A DNA stretch of 10,996 bases from JBEVMS01 sp040508515 (GCA_040508515.1 JBEVMS010000072.1:1-10996), one strand, 5' to 3'. Numbered from the stretch's first letter, positions 1 to 7,510 are shown. The notes: generated by a model from the letters alone, not told the origin. Made by a program: numbers and translations.

Positions 1-27
1 CGCGGTCCGCCGCGCGGCTCTTTTTTT
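1..27 (+). terminator. Rho-independent terminator of an unseen upstream gene, cut by the window edge
   Basis: Bases 1-5 (CGCGG) pair with 10-14 (CCGCG) around a TCCG loop. The right arm continues as CGGCTC (15-20) and is followed by seven T (21-27). The pattern implies a long GC-rich stem whose left arm begins before base 1, then a classic T-tract, so a + strand gene probably ends just to the left. The full stem is inferred because its outer left half is not in the window. Confidence 0.7.
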
Positions 28-38
28 GGGATCACGCC

Positions 39-1844
39 ATGCAAGAGATTCTGACTGCTTTAAGCCAGGGACAACCCCTGGCAGCCGAGGCGATGGCCAG
101 GACGTGGCTGCAAGGTCAGCCTGGGCACGCGGTGGTACAGCACTGCCTGGCGGTGGCGCTACACCAGCAAGGTCGCCAGCAGGAGGCGGCAGATGCTTTT
201 GAGCGTTTGGTCGAGCTGTCGCCGGAGAGTGGCGAGTACTGGAGCTCCTACGCGGTAGTGTTGGGTCAGGCTGGGCATCTGGAGCAGGCCGAGTTGGCCC
301 ACCGACGCGCCGTAGCATTGCAACCTGAGCATCCGGACCGATTGCTCAACTTCGGTCTCTACCTGCTGCATATGGGGCGTCACGAGGAAGCCAGTGAGGT
401 ATTGCTGAAGGCTCATGAAAACGCGCCTGCATCCGCGGAGATCCGCATTCATGCGGCAAACGCCTGCGCCATCGCGCGCGACTACCGCGCCAACATACTG
501 CTGGGCCCATGGCGGCTCTGGGAAGGACTGTCGCCGACGCTGCGTGCCGAGCTGGCTGAACTGCTCGCCGGGTTAGGTGACGGATTGGCTGCGATGCAGT
601 TGTACGAGGACTTGCTGCAGGATGATCCGGACAACCAACCGATTCGCTTGAAGCTGGCAGGCATCTACGAGCGGGTCAATCAGCTGCAAGCGGCCGAGCA
701 GACATTGCAGCATTACTTGCGGGCGGTGGGCACGCCCGACGATCTTGCGGCGGGGGATGTAGCCCACTTGCAAGCCACCTTGCTGATGCGGCGTGGTCAA
801 GTGACCGAGGCGGCTCAACTCCTGGAGCGTACACAGCCCAGGCCAGGGCACGATTACGCGCATTTTTTCGCCCTGGCCGCTGCACGAGATCGGCTCACCG
901 ATACCCGTGGAGCCTTGTCCGCTCTGGCTGAGGCGCATCGGTTGCAAGTGGAAGAATTGAAACTTGTGGCGCCGGAGCGATTCGCCGTCAATGCGCCGTT
1001 ACTGCCGGATATTGCCCATCGCCTGAGTGAGCAGGATGTCCTGCGTTGGCCTACGTTGGAGTCGCCTTTGGCGGTTCAGTCGCCGGTGTTCATCGTTGGC
1101 TTTCCTCGCTCGGGCACCACGCTGCTGGAGCAGATGCTCGATGCGCATCCGCTTTTGCAGTCGATGGATGAGCAGCCTTTTTTCAACGTACTGGCCGAAC
1201 AGCTGGAAAGCCACGGGCTAGACGTGCCGCGAGACTTACACCGCTTGGGTCAGGCCGATTGCGACGAGCTTCGCCGCGGTTATCTGAGCATGGTCTGCGG
1301 CAAAATCCAGCGGCGCTGGGAGGCGCAGTTGGTCGATAAGAATCCTATGAACTTGTCATGGCTGCCATTGATCTACCGCCTGTTTCCCCAGGCGAAGTTC
1401 ATTCTGGCGTTACGTCATCCCTGTGATGTGCTGCTGAGCAACTACATGCAGAACTTCCGCGCCCCGGTGCTGGCGTATGCCTGCAGTAGTTTCGAGAGGT
1501 TGGCCGAGGCCTATGTGCTGGCGATGCAGACCTGGTTGCATCACGTCGAGGTGTTCAAGCCTCAGGTCTACGTATCGCGCTACGAGGATCTGGTCGAGCG
1601 GCCGCAAGAGGGCGCGGCGAATCTGGCGCGCTTCTTGGGTTTGAAAGATGCCGCTCCCTTGTTGGACTTCCACCAGCATGCGCGCAACAAGGGCTATATC
1701 GCCACGCCGAGTTACAGCCAGGTGATACAGCCGCTAAGCAATAAAGCCGTCGGTCGTTGGCATGCTTACCGGGAGGCCCTGGAGCCGGTGCTGCCGGTAT
1801 TGCAGCCCATGTTGGACCACTGGGGCTACGGCACGAAAGCCTGA
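39..1844 (+). CDS. TPR-repeat sulfotransferase family protein (first of two)
   Basis: A 601-residue cytosolic-looking protein with no signal peptide. Residues 1 to about 310 are helical TPR-type repeats, for example around 30-60, 64-97, 99-130 and 183-230. Residues about 348-595 form a PAPS-dependent sulfotransferase domain. The 5'-phosphosulfate loop is GFPRSGTTLLEQ (354-365), the LVDKNPMN segment lies at 431-438, and the 3'-phosphate site is LRHPCDVLLSNY (458-469). YEDLVERP (515-522) and a late VGRW (571-574) are also typical. Family knowledge: such domains move sulfate from PAPS to hydroxyls, and TPRs usually bind a protein or peptide partner; the substrate here is unknown. ATG 39 has a weak GGGA (28-31) upstream and lies 11 bases after a terminator T-tract, so its promoter position is unclear. 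Codon use is less GC-biased (TTG, GTA) than in genes to the right. The family call is strong; the substrate is not inferable. Confidence 0.93.
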   Translation: MQEILTALSQGQPLAAEAMARTWLQGQPGHAVVQHCLAVALHQQGRQQEAADAFERLVELSPESGEYWSSYAVVLGQAGHLEQAELAHRRAVALQPEHPDRLLNFGLYLLHMGRHEEASEVLLKAHENAPASAEIRIHAANACAIARDYRANILLGPWRLWEGLSPTLRAELAELLAGLGDGLAAMQLYEDLLQDDPDNQPIRLKLAGIYERVNQLQAAEQTLQHYLRAVGTPDDLAAGDVAHLQATLLMRRGQVTEAAQLLERTQPRPGHDYAHFFALAAARDRLTDTRGALSALAEAHRLQVEELKLVAPERFAVNAPLLPDIAHRLSEQDVLRWPTLESPLAVQSPVFIVGFPRSGTTLLEQMLDAHPLLQSMDEQPFFNVLAEQLESHGLDVPRDLHRLGQADCDELRRGYLSMVCGKIQRRWEAQLVDKNPMNLSWLPLIYRLFPQAKFILALRHPCDVLLSNYMQNFRAPVLAYACSSFERLAEAYVLAMQTWLHHVEVFKPQVYVSRYEDLVERPQEGAANLARFLGLKDAAPLLDFHQHARNKGYIATPSYSQVIQPLSNKAVGRWHAYREALEPVLPVLQPMLDHWGYGTKA

Positions 1845-2061
1845 AGATCGGACAGCGTGATCTCCCCACTGCCCGCGTGCGCAGATGCGGCAGGATTCAT
1901 CGCATGCGTTTGAAAACGCACTTGCCCGATGTGGCTGACGAGTGATCGCAACGGTTGTCCACGGGGCAAACTGCGAAGCATCACGGCCAGCCATTCATTA
2001 CACGTTTTTGATCAACGGCGGCTTGATCGACGGCTGCATGCGAACGGGCTTAGTCACGGTT

Positions 2062-2093
2062 GTGATCACGCGCCCCAGGTGCCGCGTGGTCAC
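2062..2093. repeat. Imperfect 11-bp inverted repeat (hairpin)
   Basis: GTGATCACGCG (2062-2072) pairs with CGCGTGGTCAC (2083-2093) across a 10-base loop, with one G-T type mismatch. It could be a dyad operator, a transcript-end hairpin without a T-tract, or chance in GC-rich DNA. The position between two convergent stop codons favours a transcript-end structure; the missing T-run argues against a standard terminator. Confidence 0.4.
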
Positions 2094-2100
2094 TGCATCC

Positions 2101-2136
2101 GGCTTTCTGATGCCAGCGGGCTTTCTTATGCCAGTG
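2101..2136. repeat. Two tandem copies of an 18-bp unit
   Basis: GGCTTTCTGATGCCAGCG (2101-2118) is followed directly by GGCTTTCTTATGCCAGTG (2119-2136), a tandem duplication with two differences (G/T at unit position 9, C/T at position 17). It sits in the non-coding gap downstream of both sulfotransferase genes. It most likely arose by replication slippage; a regulatory role is not shown. Confidence 0.6.
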
Positions 2137-2170
2137 CCGAGGGGGTTGATTGGCCGCCACGCTGAGCGCT

Positions 2171-3793
2171 TCAGCTCGGCTCACCGACTGATTCACCGTC
2201 GTGGCTCATGGCTACCGGGGCTGCTTGCCAGGGCGGTAAGCCGAGTGCGATCCGTAATGGATCGAGCAGGCTGCCATAGCGCTCGCTGTGCGCTGTATTG
2301 CTTTGCAAAGGGCGCCTGACCTGACTGGCACTGGGGGAGCGTATTTCCCGTGAGCTTTCATGAAAGCGCATGCAGCGCTCTTGGAAATCCAGGCCGCAAA
2401 ACGCCAACAGTCGAGCAATGGCGTCTTGCGGATTCTGCAACAGCATTTCGTAGCTGTGCTCGTACACGTGCTCAGGATGCAGCGCACTCCAGTGACGTAA
2501 CGCGCGATCATAATCACGCCAGAACGCGGCCAGATCCTCGAAGGTCCGGCTGTATTCGTTATTGTCCAGGCGCTGGCGGTAGCACGAGAAAGTGGTTTCC
2601 AGCGGTGCACGTCGGCAGCCGACAATGTGCGCCTGCGGCAGCATGGCGCGGATTGCCCCGATATAGAGCCAGTTGCTTGGCAGCTTGTCGATGAAACGGG
2701 ATTGCTGGCCGCGCCAGGACTGGGTGCGTTGCAGATAGCGTTGACCGAGCCGGTGCCAGTCGGCCGGTTGCATCTGCGGAACCCATTGAGGAAACGGCAT
2801 GCCGCGGCGACGTGATTCTTCGGCCAATGTCTGCGGCAGATCGATCAGTTCGCCAGCACCGGCTACTTCACTGTGCGATGCCAGTATCTGTTCCACCAGG
2901 GTGGAGCCGGAGCGCGGCAGGCCAACAACGAAAATCACTTCGGACCCCAGTGGCCGATCGGCGCCGGCGGGCGCAGGCGTAAAGCCGTCCATATGCTGAT
3001 CAACGCTACGGCCAAAGCCGAGCCGGTCCCACTGCTGCCGCTGCCGGCCCAAGGCGTTGGCCTGTTGTAGCGCGCTAAGCGATTGGGCGTACTCACCCGC
3101 CTCATCCAGCGCGCGGGCCAGCGCGAAACCAATGGCCATGCGATCGTCGTTGGAGGCACGGGGGTGATCCAAGGCCTGTTGCATGCGTTGGATATCGGAG
3201 CTTTCGAATGGCACCGTCTTGAGATCGGCAAGACCCCACCAGGCCATACCAGACCACGGTTGCTGTTGGATCACCTGGCGAAACATGGCCGCCGCCTCGT
3301 CGGCGCGGCCTTTGGTGCGCAGCAAATCGGCGAGCAGGGAGCGCGCCGTGGCGTGTTCGGGTGCCAGCGCGACAGCCTTCTGCAAGGCCTCGACGGCTTC
3401 GTCATTACGTACCGAACGAACCAACAGTACGCCCAGGTTGTACCAGGCATCGGCCAGCTTGGCGTCCAGCCGACAGCAGGTTTGCAGGGCTTCGATGGCG
3501 TTGTCATAGTCGCCCGCACCTCCCAGCAGCGAACTGAGTGTGATGTAGTAAACCGCGTCGTTCGGCCGCTGGGCCAGGGCGGCACGCATGGTTGAAACAG
3601 CTTCACCGTAACGCCCGCGTAGACCGAGCAGGCCGGCGTGCATGCGCAGCACTTCCGGGTGTTCGGGCTGCAAAGCCAGCGCCTGTTGCAGATGCTGCTG
3701 GGCAAGTTCGGGGTTGCCAGCGTCTAACGCTTGTGCGGTCAGGGCAACGCAGCGCTGCGTATCGGAACGCAATCCTTCAACTCGTGCATTCAT
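2171..3793 (-). CDS. TPR-repeat sulfotransferase family protein (second, divergent in sequence)
   Basis: A 540-residue protein when started at ATG 3793. Residues about 12-250 are TPR repeats, with clear units near 17-50, 83-110, 117-144 and 151-178 carrying the usual A/L-rich pattern and LxP ends. Residues 285-520 form the sulfotransferase domain: P-loop GLPRSGSTLVEQ (291-302), FIDKLPSNW (367-375), and the 3'-phosphate motif as GCRRAPLETTFSCY (392-405). The tail past 522 is variable. The frame stays open to 3880, but that ATG would overlap the start of the divergent hydroxylase gene, and the added 29 residues do not look TPR-like, so 3793 is preferred. AGGA lies 14 bases upstream, which is rather far. 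The family is PAPS-dependent; the substrate is unknown. It converges with the other sulfotransferase and diverges from the hydroxylase. The two sulfotransferases differ enough throughout that a recent duplication is unlikely. Confidence 0.9.
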   Translation of the reverse strand: MNARVEGLRSDTQRCVALTAQALDAGNPELAQQHLQQALALQPEHPEVLRMHAGLLGLRGRYGEAVSTMRAALAQRPNDAVYYITLSSLLGGAGDYDNAIEALQTCCRLDAKLADAWYNLGVLLVRSVRNDEAVEALQKAVALAPEHATARSLLADLLRTKGRADEAAAMFRQVIQQQPWSGMAWWGLADLKTVPFESSDIQRMQQALDHPRASNDDRMAIGFALARALDEAGEYAQSLSALQQANALGRQRQQWDRLGFGRSVDQHMDGFTPAPAGADRPLGSEVIFVVGLPRSGSTLVEQILASHSEVAGAGELIDLPQTLAEESRRRGMPFPQWVPQMQPADWHRLGQRYLQRTQSWRGQQSRFIDKLPSNWLYIGAIRAMLPQAHIVGCRRAPLETTFSCYRQRLDNNEYSRTFEDLAAFWRDYDRALRHWSALHPEHVYEHSYEMLLQNPQDAIARLLAFCGLDFQERCMRFHESSREIRSPSASQVRRPLQSNTAHSERYGSLLDPLRIALGLPPWQAAPVAMSHDGESVGEPS

Positions 3794-3840
3794 CGATCTG
3801 ATGGATATCCTGGCCCATCGGCCGTGTGGTCGAACCGATA

Positions 3841-3869
3841 CGCTAGCATAGGAACACCCTTCGCTAGCG
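3841..3869. promoter_or_regulatory. Duplicated CGCTAGC motif in the divergent promoter region
   Basis: The 85-base gap between the divergent starts (3793 on - and 3879 on +) must carry both promoters. CGCTAGC occurs at 3841-3847 and again at 3862-3868, exactly 21 bases apart (about two helical turns). The second copy is part of the perfect palindrome CGCTAGCG (3862-3869). This spacing suits two sites for one regulator on the same face of the helix. No confident -35/-10 pair was found. The operator role is inferred. Confidence 0.3.
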
Positions 3870-3878
3870 AGAGCCTTC

Positions 3879-5186
3879 ATGAGCTACCTGCAAGAGCCGT
3901 TGTCTGTCCTACGCCAGCGACTGCAGGAGTCTTTGCAACGCGGCGACTACGGCGATGCCGAGCAATGTGCTCATACTTTGCTGGAGCAGCAGCCGGGCGA
4001 TCAGCAGGCCGCCCGTTTCATCGCCGTGCGCCATCAAGAGCGCGGGGAATTGCAGCGGGCTTTTAGCGTACTGAGTAAGGCGGTGGCCGATGTCAGCGCG
4101 GTAGCGGGCACATGGCAACAATTGGCGCTGCTGCAGGCAGAATTGGGCGACATCCCGGCGAGTGTTGAAAGCCTACGTCGCTGTCTTGGATTGGATCCGC
4201 ACGCGGAATTGGCGCATCTGTATATGGGGGTGGCCCAGGAGCGCCTTGGCGAATCGTTGTCAGCGCTTTGGCACTATTGCCGCGCAGTGCATCTGGCCCA
4301 GTCGACGGGGCATTGGATCAGTCAGGAAAGCACGCCAGCCGCCGTCCTGCCGCTGGTCAAACACGCCATTGGCAAGGTTAACCAGGGCCGGCGCAGTGCC
4401 ATCGAGGTGGCCTTGCAGCCCTTGCGCGCGCGTTATGGAACGTCGGAACTGACGAGAGTGCAGCAGGCGTTGGCCGGCTATCTGGGGCAGTCACCGCCGA
4501 AGCCGGCCGATGCGCGCCAGCAACCGAAATTCCTTTATTTTCCGGGCATTCCAAGCCAACCCTATTACGGCCGCGAACGCTTTCCGTGGCAGGAACAACT
4601 GGAGGTGGCGACCGCGATCATCCGCGAGGAATTGATCGACGTGCTGTCCAGCGAGGGGGCATTGGAGCCTTTTCTCGGTACCAACAACCAGGCCGTCGGC
4701 CAGATGCTGCGCGGCAGTTCGGAGTCGGCCGCCTGGGATGCCTATTTCCTCTATCGCCACGGCGAGCGTTATGACCAGCATTGCTTACGCTGCCCACGTA
4801 CCACGGCAGTGCTTGAAAAGCTGCCGCTGGTACGCATTCGTGAGCACGCGCCGGAAACACTATTTTCAGTGTTGACGCCTGGCAGCCATATCCTGCCGCA
4901 CACGGGAGTGACCAATACTCGGCTGGTCACCCATCTTCCCTTGATAGTGCCCCCGGACTGCGCATTGCGCGTCGGCGGCGAGGATCACTCTTGGCAGGAG
5001 GGGCGTTGCGTCACGTTCGACGACACCTTCGTGCACGAGGCATGGAATCACAGCGAACGTACCCGTGTAGTGCTGATTCTGGATAGCTGGAACCCCGACC
5101 TGACCGAAGTAGAACGATTGGCCGTCACCGATCTGGTTCAGGCGATAGGTGATTTCAACCGCAGCGCAGAACAGTTGACGCAGTGA
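3879..5186 (+). CDS. TPR protein with aspartyl/asparaginyl beta-hydroxylase (AspH) domain
   Basis: 435 residues, no signal peptide. Residues about 5-145 hold TPR repeats. After a linker (about 165-215) comes a 2-oxoglutarate/Fe(II) oxygenase domain of the aspartyl/asparaginyl beta-hydroxylase family (PF05118), residues about 217-410. It begins with the FPGIPSQPYYGRERFPW segment. The two iron ligands are H341 (in LPHTGVTN) and H386 (in FDDTFVHEAWN); as in animal AspH, the middle carboxylate of the usual HxD...H triad is absent (G343). H352 and R396 align with the residues binding 2-oxoglutarate. By my alignment, human R688, linked to substrate contact, is V350 here, so the substrate may differ. 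Known family reaction: hydroxylation of Asp/Asn side chains, consuming O2 and 2-oxoglutarate. It starts 85 bases from the divergent sulfotransferase; only a weak GAGAG lies upstream of the ATG. Partnership with the sulfotransferases is inferred from context. Confidence 0.92.
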   Translation: MSYLQEPLSVLRQRLQESLQRGDYGDAEQCAHTLLEQQPGDQQAARFIAVRHQERGELQRAFSVLSKAVADVSAVAGTWQQLALLQAELGDIPASVESLRRCLGLDPHAELAHLYMGVAQERLGESLSALWHYCRAVHLAQSTGHWISQESTPAAVLPLVKHAIGKVNQGRRSAIEVALQPLRARYGTSELTRVQQALAGYLGQSPPKPADARQQPKFLYFPGIPSQPYYGRERFPWQEQLEVATAIIREELIDVLSSEGALEPFLGTNNQAVGQMLRGSSESAAWDAYFLYRHGERYDQHCLRCPRTTAVLEKLPLVRIREHAPETLFSVLTPGSHILPHTGVTNTRLVTHLPLIVPPDCALRVGGEDHSWQEGRCVTFDDTFVHEAWNHSERTRVVLILDSWNPDLTEVERLAVTDLVQAIGDFNRSAEQLTQ

Positions 5187-5367
5187 GACGGCGCAGCTGC
5201 GACGAGAACGCTTCGCACGCCGAGGCCCAAGAACACGGTTCGCACAGGTCCTGGTTGCCATCGGCGTGTGCCGATAAATATCGAGCGCTGACCTATCGAC
5301 AAGCTGGATGTACGCACGCGGCTGAGCGAGCCGGTCGCAGCAGAGGTTCCATCAAAGGCATACGCGT

Positions 5368-7050
5368 TCAGTCGCTGAGCATGCTCAACGCCACCGCCTC
5401 GGCGATTTTGATGCCGTCCACGCCTGCCGAGAGGATGCCGCCGGCATAACCGGCGCCTTCGCCGGCGGGATACAGGCCGCGGGTATTGAGGCTTTGCAGG
5501 CGTTCGTCACGCTTGATCCGGATCGGCGACGAGGTGCGCGTTTCCACGCCGGTCAGCACCGCGTCGTGGCGGGCGAAGCCGCGAATCTGTTTATCGAACG
5601 CGGGCAGCGCCTCGCGGATTGCTTCGATGGCGTAATCGGGCAGCGCGCTGTCCAGCGAGCCCAGCGTCACGCCCGGCTTGAACGAGGGCACCACTTCGCC
5701 GAACTCGCGCGAGGCGCGCGCGGCGATGAAGTCGCCCACCAATTGGCCCGGCGCGTTGTAGTTTTCGCCGCCCAAGGCATAGGCGCGGCTTTCCAGATCG
5801 CGTTGCAGGGCGATCCCGGCCAGCGGGCTGCCGCTGTCGTCGAAGGCGGCGAAATCGCTCGGCTCGATGCCTACCACGATCGCCGCGTTGGCGTTGCGCT
5901 CGTTGCGCGAGTACTGGCTCATGCCGTTGGTGACCACCCGGCCCGGCTCGGACGTGGCCGCCACCACCGTGCCGCCCGGGCACATGCAGAAGCTGTAGAC
6001 CGAGCGGCCGCGTCCGGCGTGGCGCCCCTTGCAATGGTGCACCAGCTTGTAGTCGGCGGCGCCTAGAATCGGATGGCCGGCTTGCGGGCCGAAACGCGCG
6101 TGGTCGATGATCGATTGCGGATGCTCGATGCGAAAGCCGATCGAGAACGGCTTGGCCTCCACGTAAACGCCGCGCCGATGCAGCATCTCGAAGCTGTCGC
6201 GCGCGCTGTGGCCCAGCGCCAGCACCACGTGGTCGGCGCGGATATGTTCGCCGCTAGCGAGCAGCACGCCGCGCACCTGGCGTTGGCCTTGGGCGTCGAT
6301 GGCGATGTCCAGGTCGTCCACGCGCTGATCGAAGCGAATTTCGCCGCCCAGCGATTCGATCGTGGCGCGCATCTGCTCGATCATCGAGACCAGCCGAAAC
6401 GTGCCGATGTGCGGCTTGGACACGTAGAGGATTTCTTCCGGCGCGCCGGCGGCGACAAATTCGGTCAGCACCTTGCGCCCGTGATGCAGCGGATCGCGGA
6501 TCTGGCTGTACAGCTTGCCATCGGAAAACGTACCCGCGCCGCCCTCGCCGAACTGCACGTTGGATTCCGGATGCAGGTTGCGCTTGCGCCACAGATCCCA
6601 GGTGTCGCGCGTGCGTTCGCGCACGGCCTTGCCACGCTCCAGCACGATCGGCTTGAAGCCCATCTGCGCCAAAATAAGCGCCGCGAACAGGCCGCAGGGG
6701 CCGAAGCCGATCACCAGCGGACGCAGCGGCAGTTCGCGCGGCGCCTGCGCGACGAAACGGTAGCGCGTATCCGGCGATGGTCCCACGTGTGGATCGGCGC
6801 TCAGCCGCGCCAGTACCGCGGCCTCGTCGCGCAGCGCCACGTCCAGCGCGTAGATCAGCGCGATCGCGCCGCGCTTGCGCGCGTCGTAGCTGCGCTTGGC
6901 CACATGCAGGGCCAGCAGCTCGGCGTCGGCGATGTCCAGCTTGGTTAGCACCGCGTGGCGCAAGGCCGCTTCGGCATGCTCCAGCGGCAGTTTGATATCG
7001 GTCAGTCGCAGCACGCGGGTTCCGGAAAGGCGAGGCAGGCAAGCAGCCAT
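5368..7050 (-). CDS. FAD-dependent dehydrogenase of the COG2509 type (NAD(P)/FAD oxidoreductase)
   Basis: 560 residues from ATG 7050. An N-terminal region (about 1-105) of the family's usual type precedes the FAD fold. The dinucleotide-binding motif is VIGFGPCGLFAAL (113-125), followed by VLERG (136-140). GEGGAGTFSDGKL (168-180) is the family hallmark, and the C-terminal FAD-contacting segment YPAGEGAGYAGGILSAG lies at 527-543. Family knowledge: predicted flavin dehydrogenases, widespread and mostly without known substrate; a reaction cannot be named. The frame is open to 7110, but that longer start would run through the terminator hairpin at 7075-7100. ATG 7050 gives LTDIKLPLEH at the expected distance and has GGGA about 9 bases upstream, so it is preferred. 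It converges with the hydroxylase gene across 181 bases that show only a short hairpin (5260-5275). It lies downstream of the TBDR remnant on the same strand but behind a terminator, so it is probably a separate unit. Confidence 0.88.
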   Translation of the reverse strand: MAACLPRLSGTRVLRLTDIKLPLEHAEAALRHAVLTKLDIADAELLALHVAKRSYDARKRGAIALIYALDVALRDEAAVLARLSADPHVGPSPDTRYRFVAQAPRELPLRPLVIGFGPCGLFAALILAQMGFKPIVLERGKAVRERTRDTWDLWRKRNLHPESNVQFGEGGAGTFSDGKLYSQIRDPLHHGRKVLTEFVAAGAPEEILYVSKPHIGTFRLVSMIEQMRATIESLGGEIRFDQRVDDLDIAIDAQGQRQVRGVLLASGEHIRADHVVLALGHSARDSFEMLHRRGVYVEAKPFSIGFRIEHPQSIIDHARFGPQAGHPILGAADYKLVHHCKGRHAGRGRSVYSFCMCPGGTVVAATSEPGRVVTNGMSQYSRNERNANAAIVVGIEPSDFAAFDDSGSPLAGIALQRDLESRAYALGGENYNAPGQLVGDFIAARASREFGEVVPSFKPGVTLGSLDSALPDYAIEAIREALPAFDKQIRGFARHDAVLTGVETRTSSPIRIKRDERLQSLNTRGLYPAGEGAGYAGGILSAGVDGIKIAEAVALSMLSD

Positions 7051-7064
7051 TTTCGCACGTCCCG

Positions 7065-7100
7065 GCACAACGAAAGAGGGCTGGCGAATGCCAGCCCTCT
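7065..7100 (-). terminator. Rho-independent terminator of the TBDR remnant
   Basis: Perfect 11-bp stem: AGAGGGCTGGC (7075-7085) pairs with GCCAGCCCTCT (7090-7100) around a GAAT loop. Read on the - strand it lies 26 bases after the TGA of the TBDR remnant and is followed by TTCGTTG, a short T-rich tail. The + direction has no T-tract. It is a normal gene end kept after the rest of the receptor gene was lost. Confidence 0.75.
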
Positions 7101-7126
7101 GCGCAGTCAAATTAACGTGCGATGCA

Positions 7127-7510
7127 TCAGAAGTTGTAATTGAAACCGGCGTAGTAGCTGCGGCCCAGCGCGTCGTATAAGCCGCCGCCGAAGGTGTTAC
7201 CGAAGACGTTGACCGGCGGATTGCGATCGAACACGTTGGTCACGCCCACATACGCCTGCCAGCCACCCTTGAAGCTGTAACTGACCTTGGCGTCGTTGAA
7301 GAAGCCGGCGCCCGCCTGGATCGGCGAGGTGGAGGTGGGGTTGGAATCAAAACTCTCGTTGCTCACCCGCAGCATCGAGCTGAAGTAGCGTACGTTCCAG
7401 TTGATAGTCCAGTTATTGAGCAGGTAGGTCGTCATCAGCGACGCCTTCCACTTGGGGAAACCCAGCGTGCCGTTGTCTTGGATCGACTCGTCGCGGCGTT
7501 TTGAATCCAT
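7127..7510 (-). pseudogene. C-terminal remnant of a TonB-dependent outer-membrane receptor
   Basis: 127 codons encode the last strands of a TBDR beta-barrel. The signs are FPKWKAS, NWTINWNVRY, GVTNVFDRNPP, LYDALGRSYYAGFNYNF and a terminal Phe, the usual outer-membrane assembly signal. Typical receptors of this group are about 900-1000 residues, so the signal peptide, plug and most of the barrel are missing. The in-frame reading continues 14 codons beyond ATG 7510 to a TGA (7553-7555), but those codons do not look like TBDR, so the homology break is near 7500-7515. No ribosome-binding site was seen before 7510, and the fragment has no export signal, so it should not yield a working protein. 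The intact terminator behind it shows it is the genuine 3' end of a former receptor gene, cut by deletion or recombination. An alternative is an assembly artefact at the break. Confidence 0.82.

Larger units (their letters stand above)
1845..2170. other. Non-coding gap between convergent sulfotransferase genes, with short repeats
   Basis: This 326-base convergent gap holds no ORF that I trust. It contains an 18-base tandem duplication (2101-2118 and 2119-2136), an 11-base inverted repeat with one mismatch (2062-2072 with 2083-2093), a 6-base stem with a TGAA loop (1905-1920), and a 6-base stem GATCAA/TTGATC (2010-2015 with 2023-2028). None is followed by a T-run in the needed direction, so no intrinsic terminator can be assigned to either gene. 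Confidence 0.6.

Noticed and set aside
1905..1920. Small hairpin TGCGTT-TGAA-AACGCA after the first sulfotransferase as its terminator
   Set aside because: The stem is only 6 bp and is followed by CTTGCCCG, not a T-run.
1942..2319. 125-codon + frame starting at GTG in the convergent gap
   Set aside because: There is no ribosome-binding site, and its second half is antisense to the conserved end of the second sulfotransferase. The repeated GFLMPA/GFLMPV only reflects the 18-bp DNA duplication.
3794..3880. Extended N-terminus (29 residues) of the second sulfotransferase from ATG 3880
   Set aside because: It would overlap the start of the divergent hydroxylase gene and fill the whole promoter gap. 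The extra residues do not look TPR-like.
5260..5275. Hairpin ATCGGC-GTGT-GCCGAT as a terminator between the hydroxylase and FAD genes
   Set aside because: It is followed by AAATA on + and by GGCAACC on -, so there is no T-tract in either direction.
5376..5387. Perfect palindrome TGAGCATGCTCA as an operator
   Set aside because: It lies inside the last codons of the FAD dehydrogenase gene, far from any start, and is likely chance.
6073..6948. 291-codon open frame on the + strand inside the FAD dehydrogenase gene
   Set aside because: It is antisense to the FAD-binding and GEGGAGTFSDG motifs and shows no recognisable domain.
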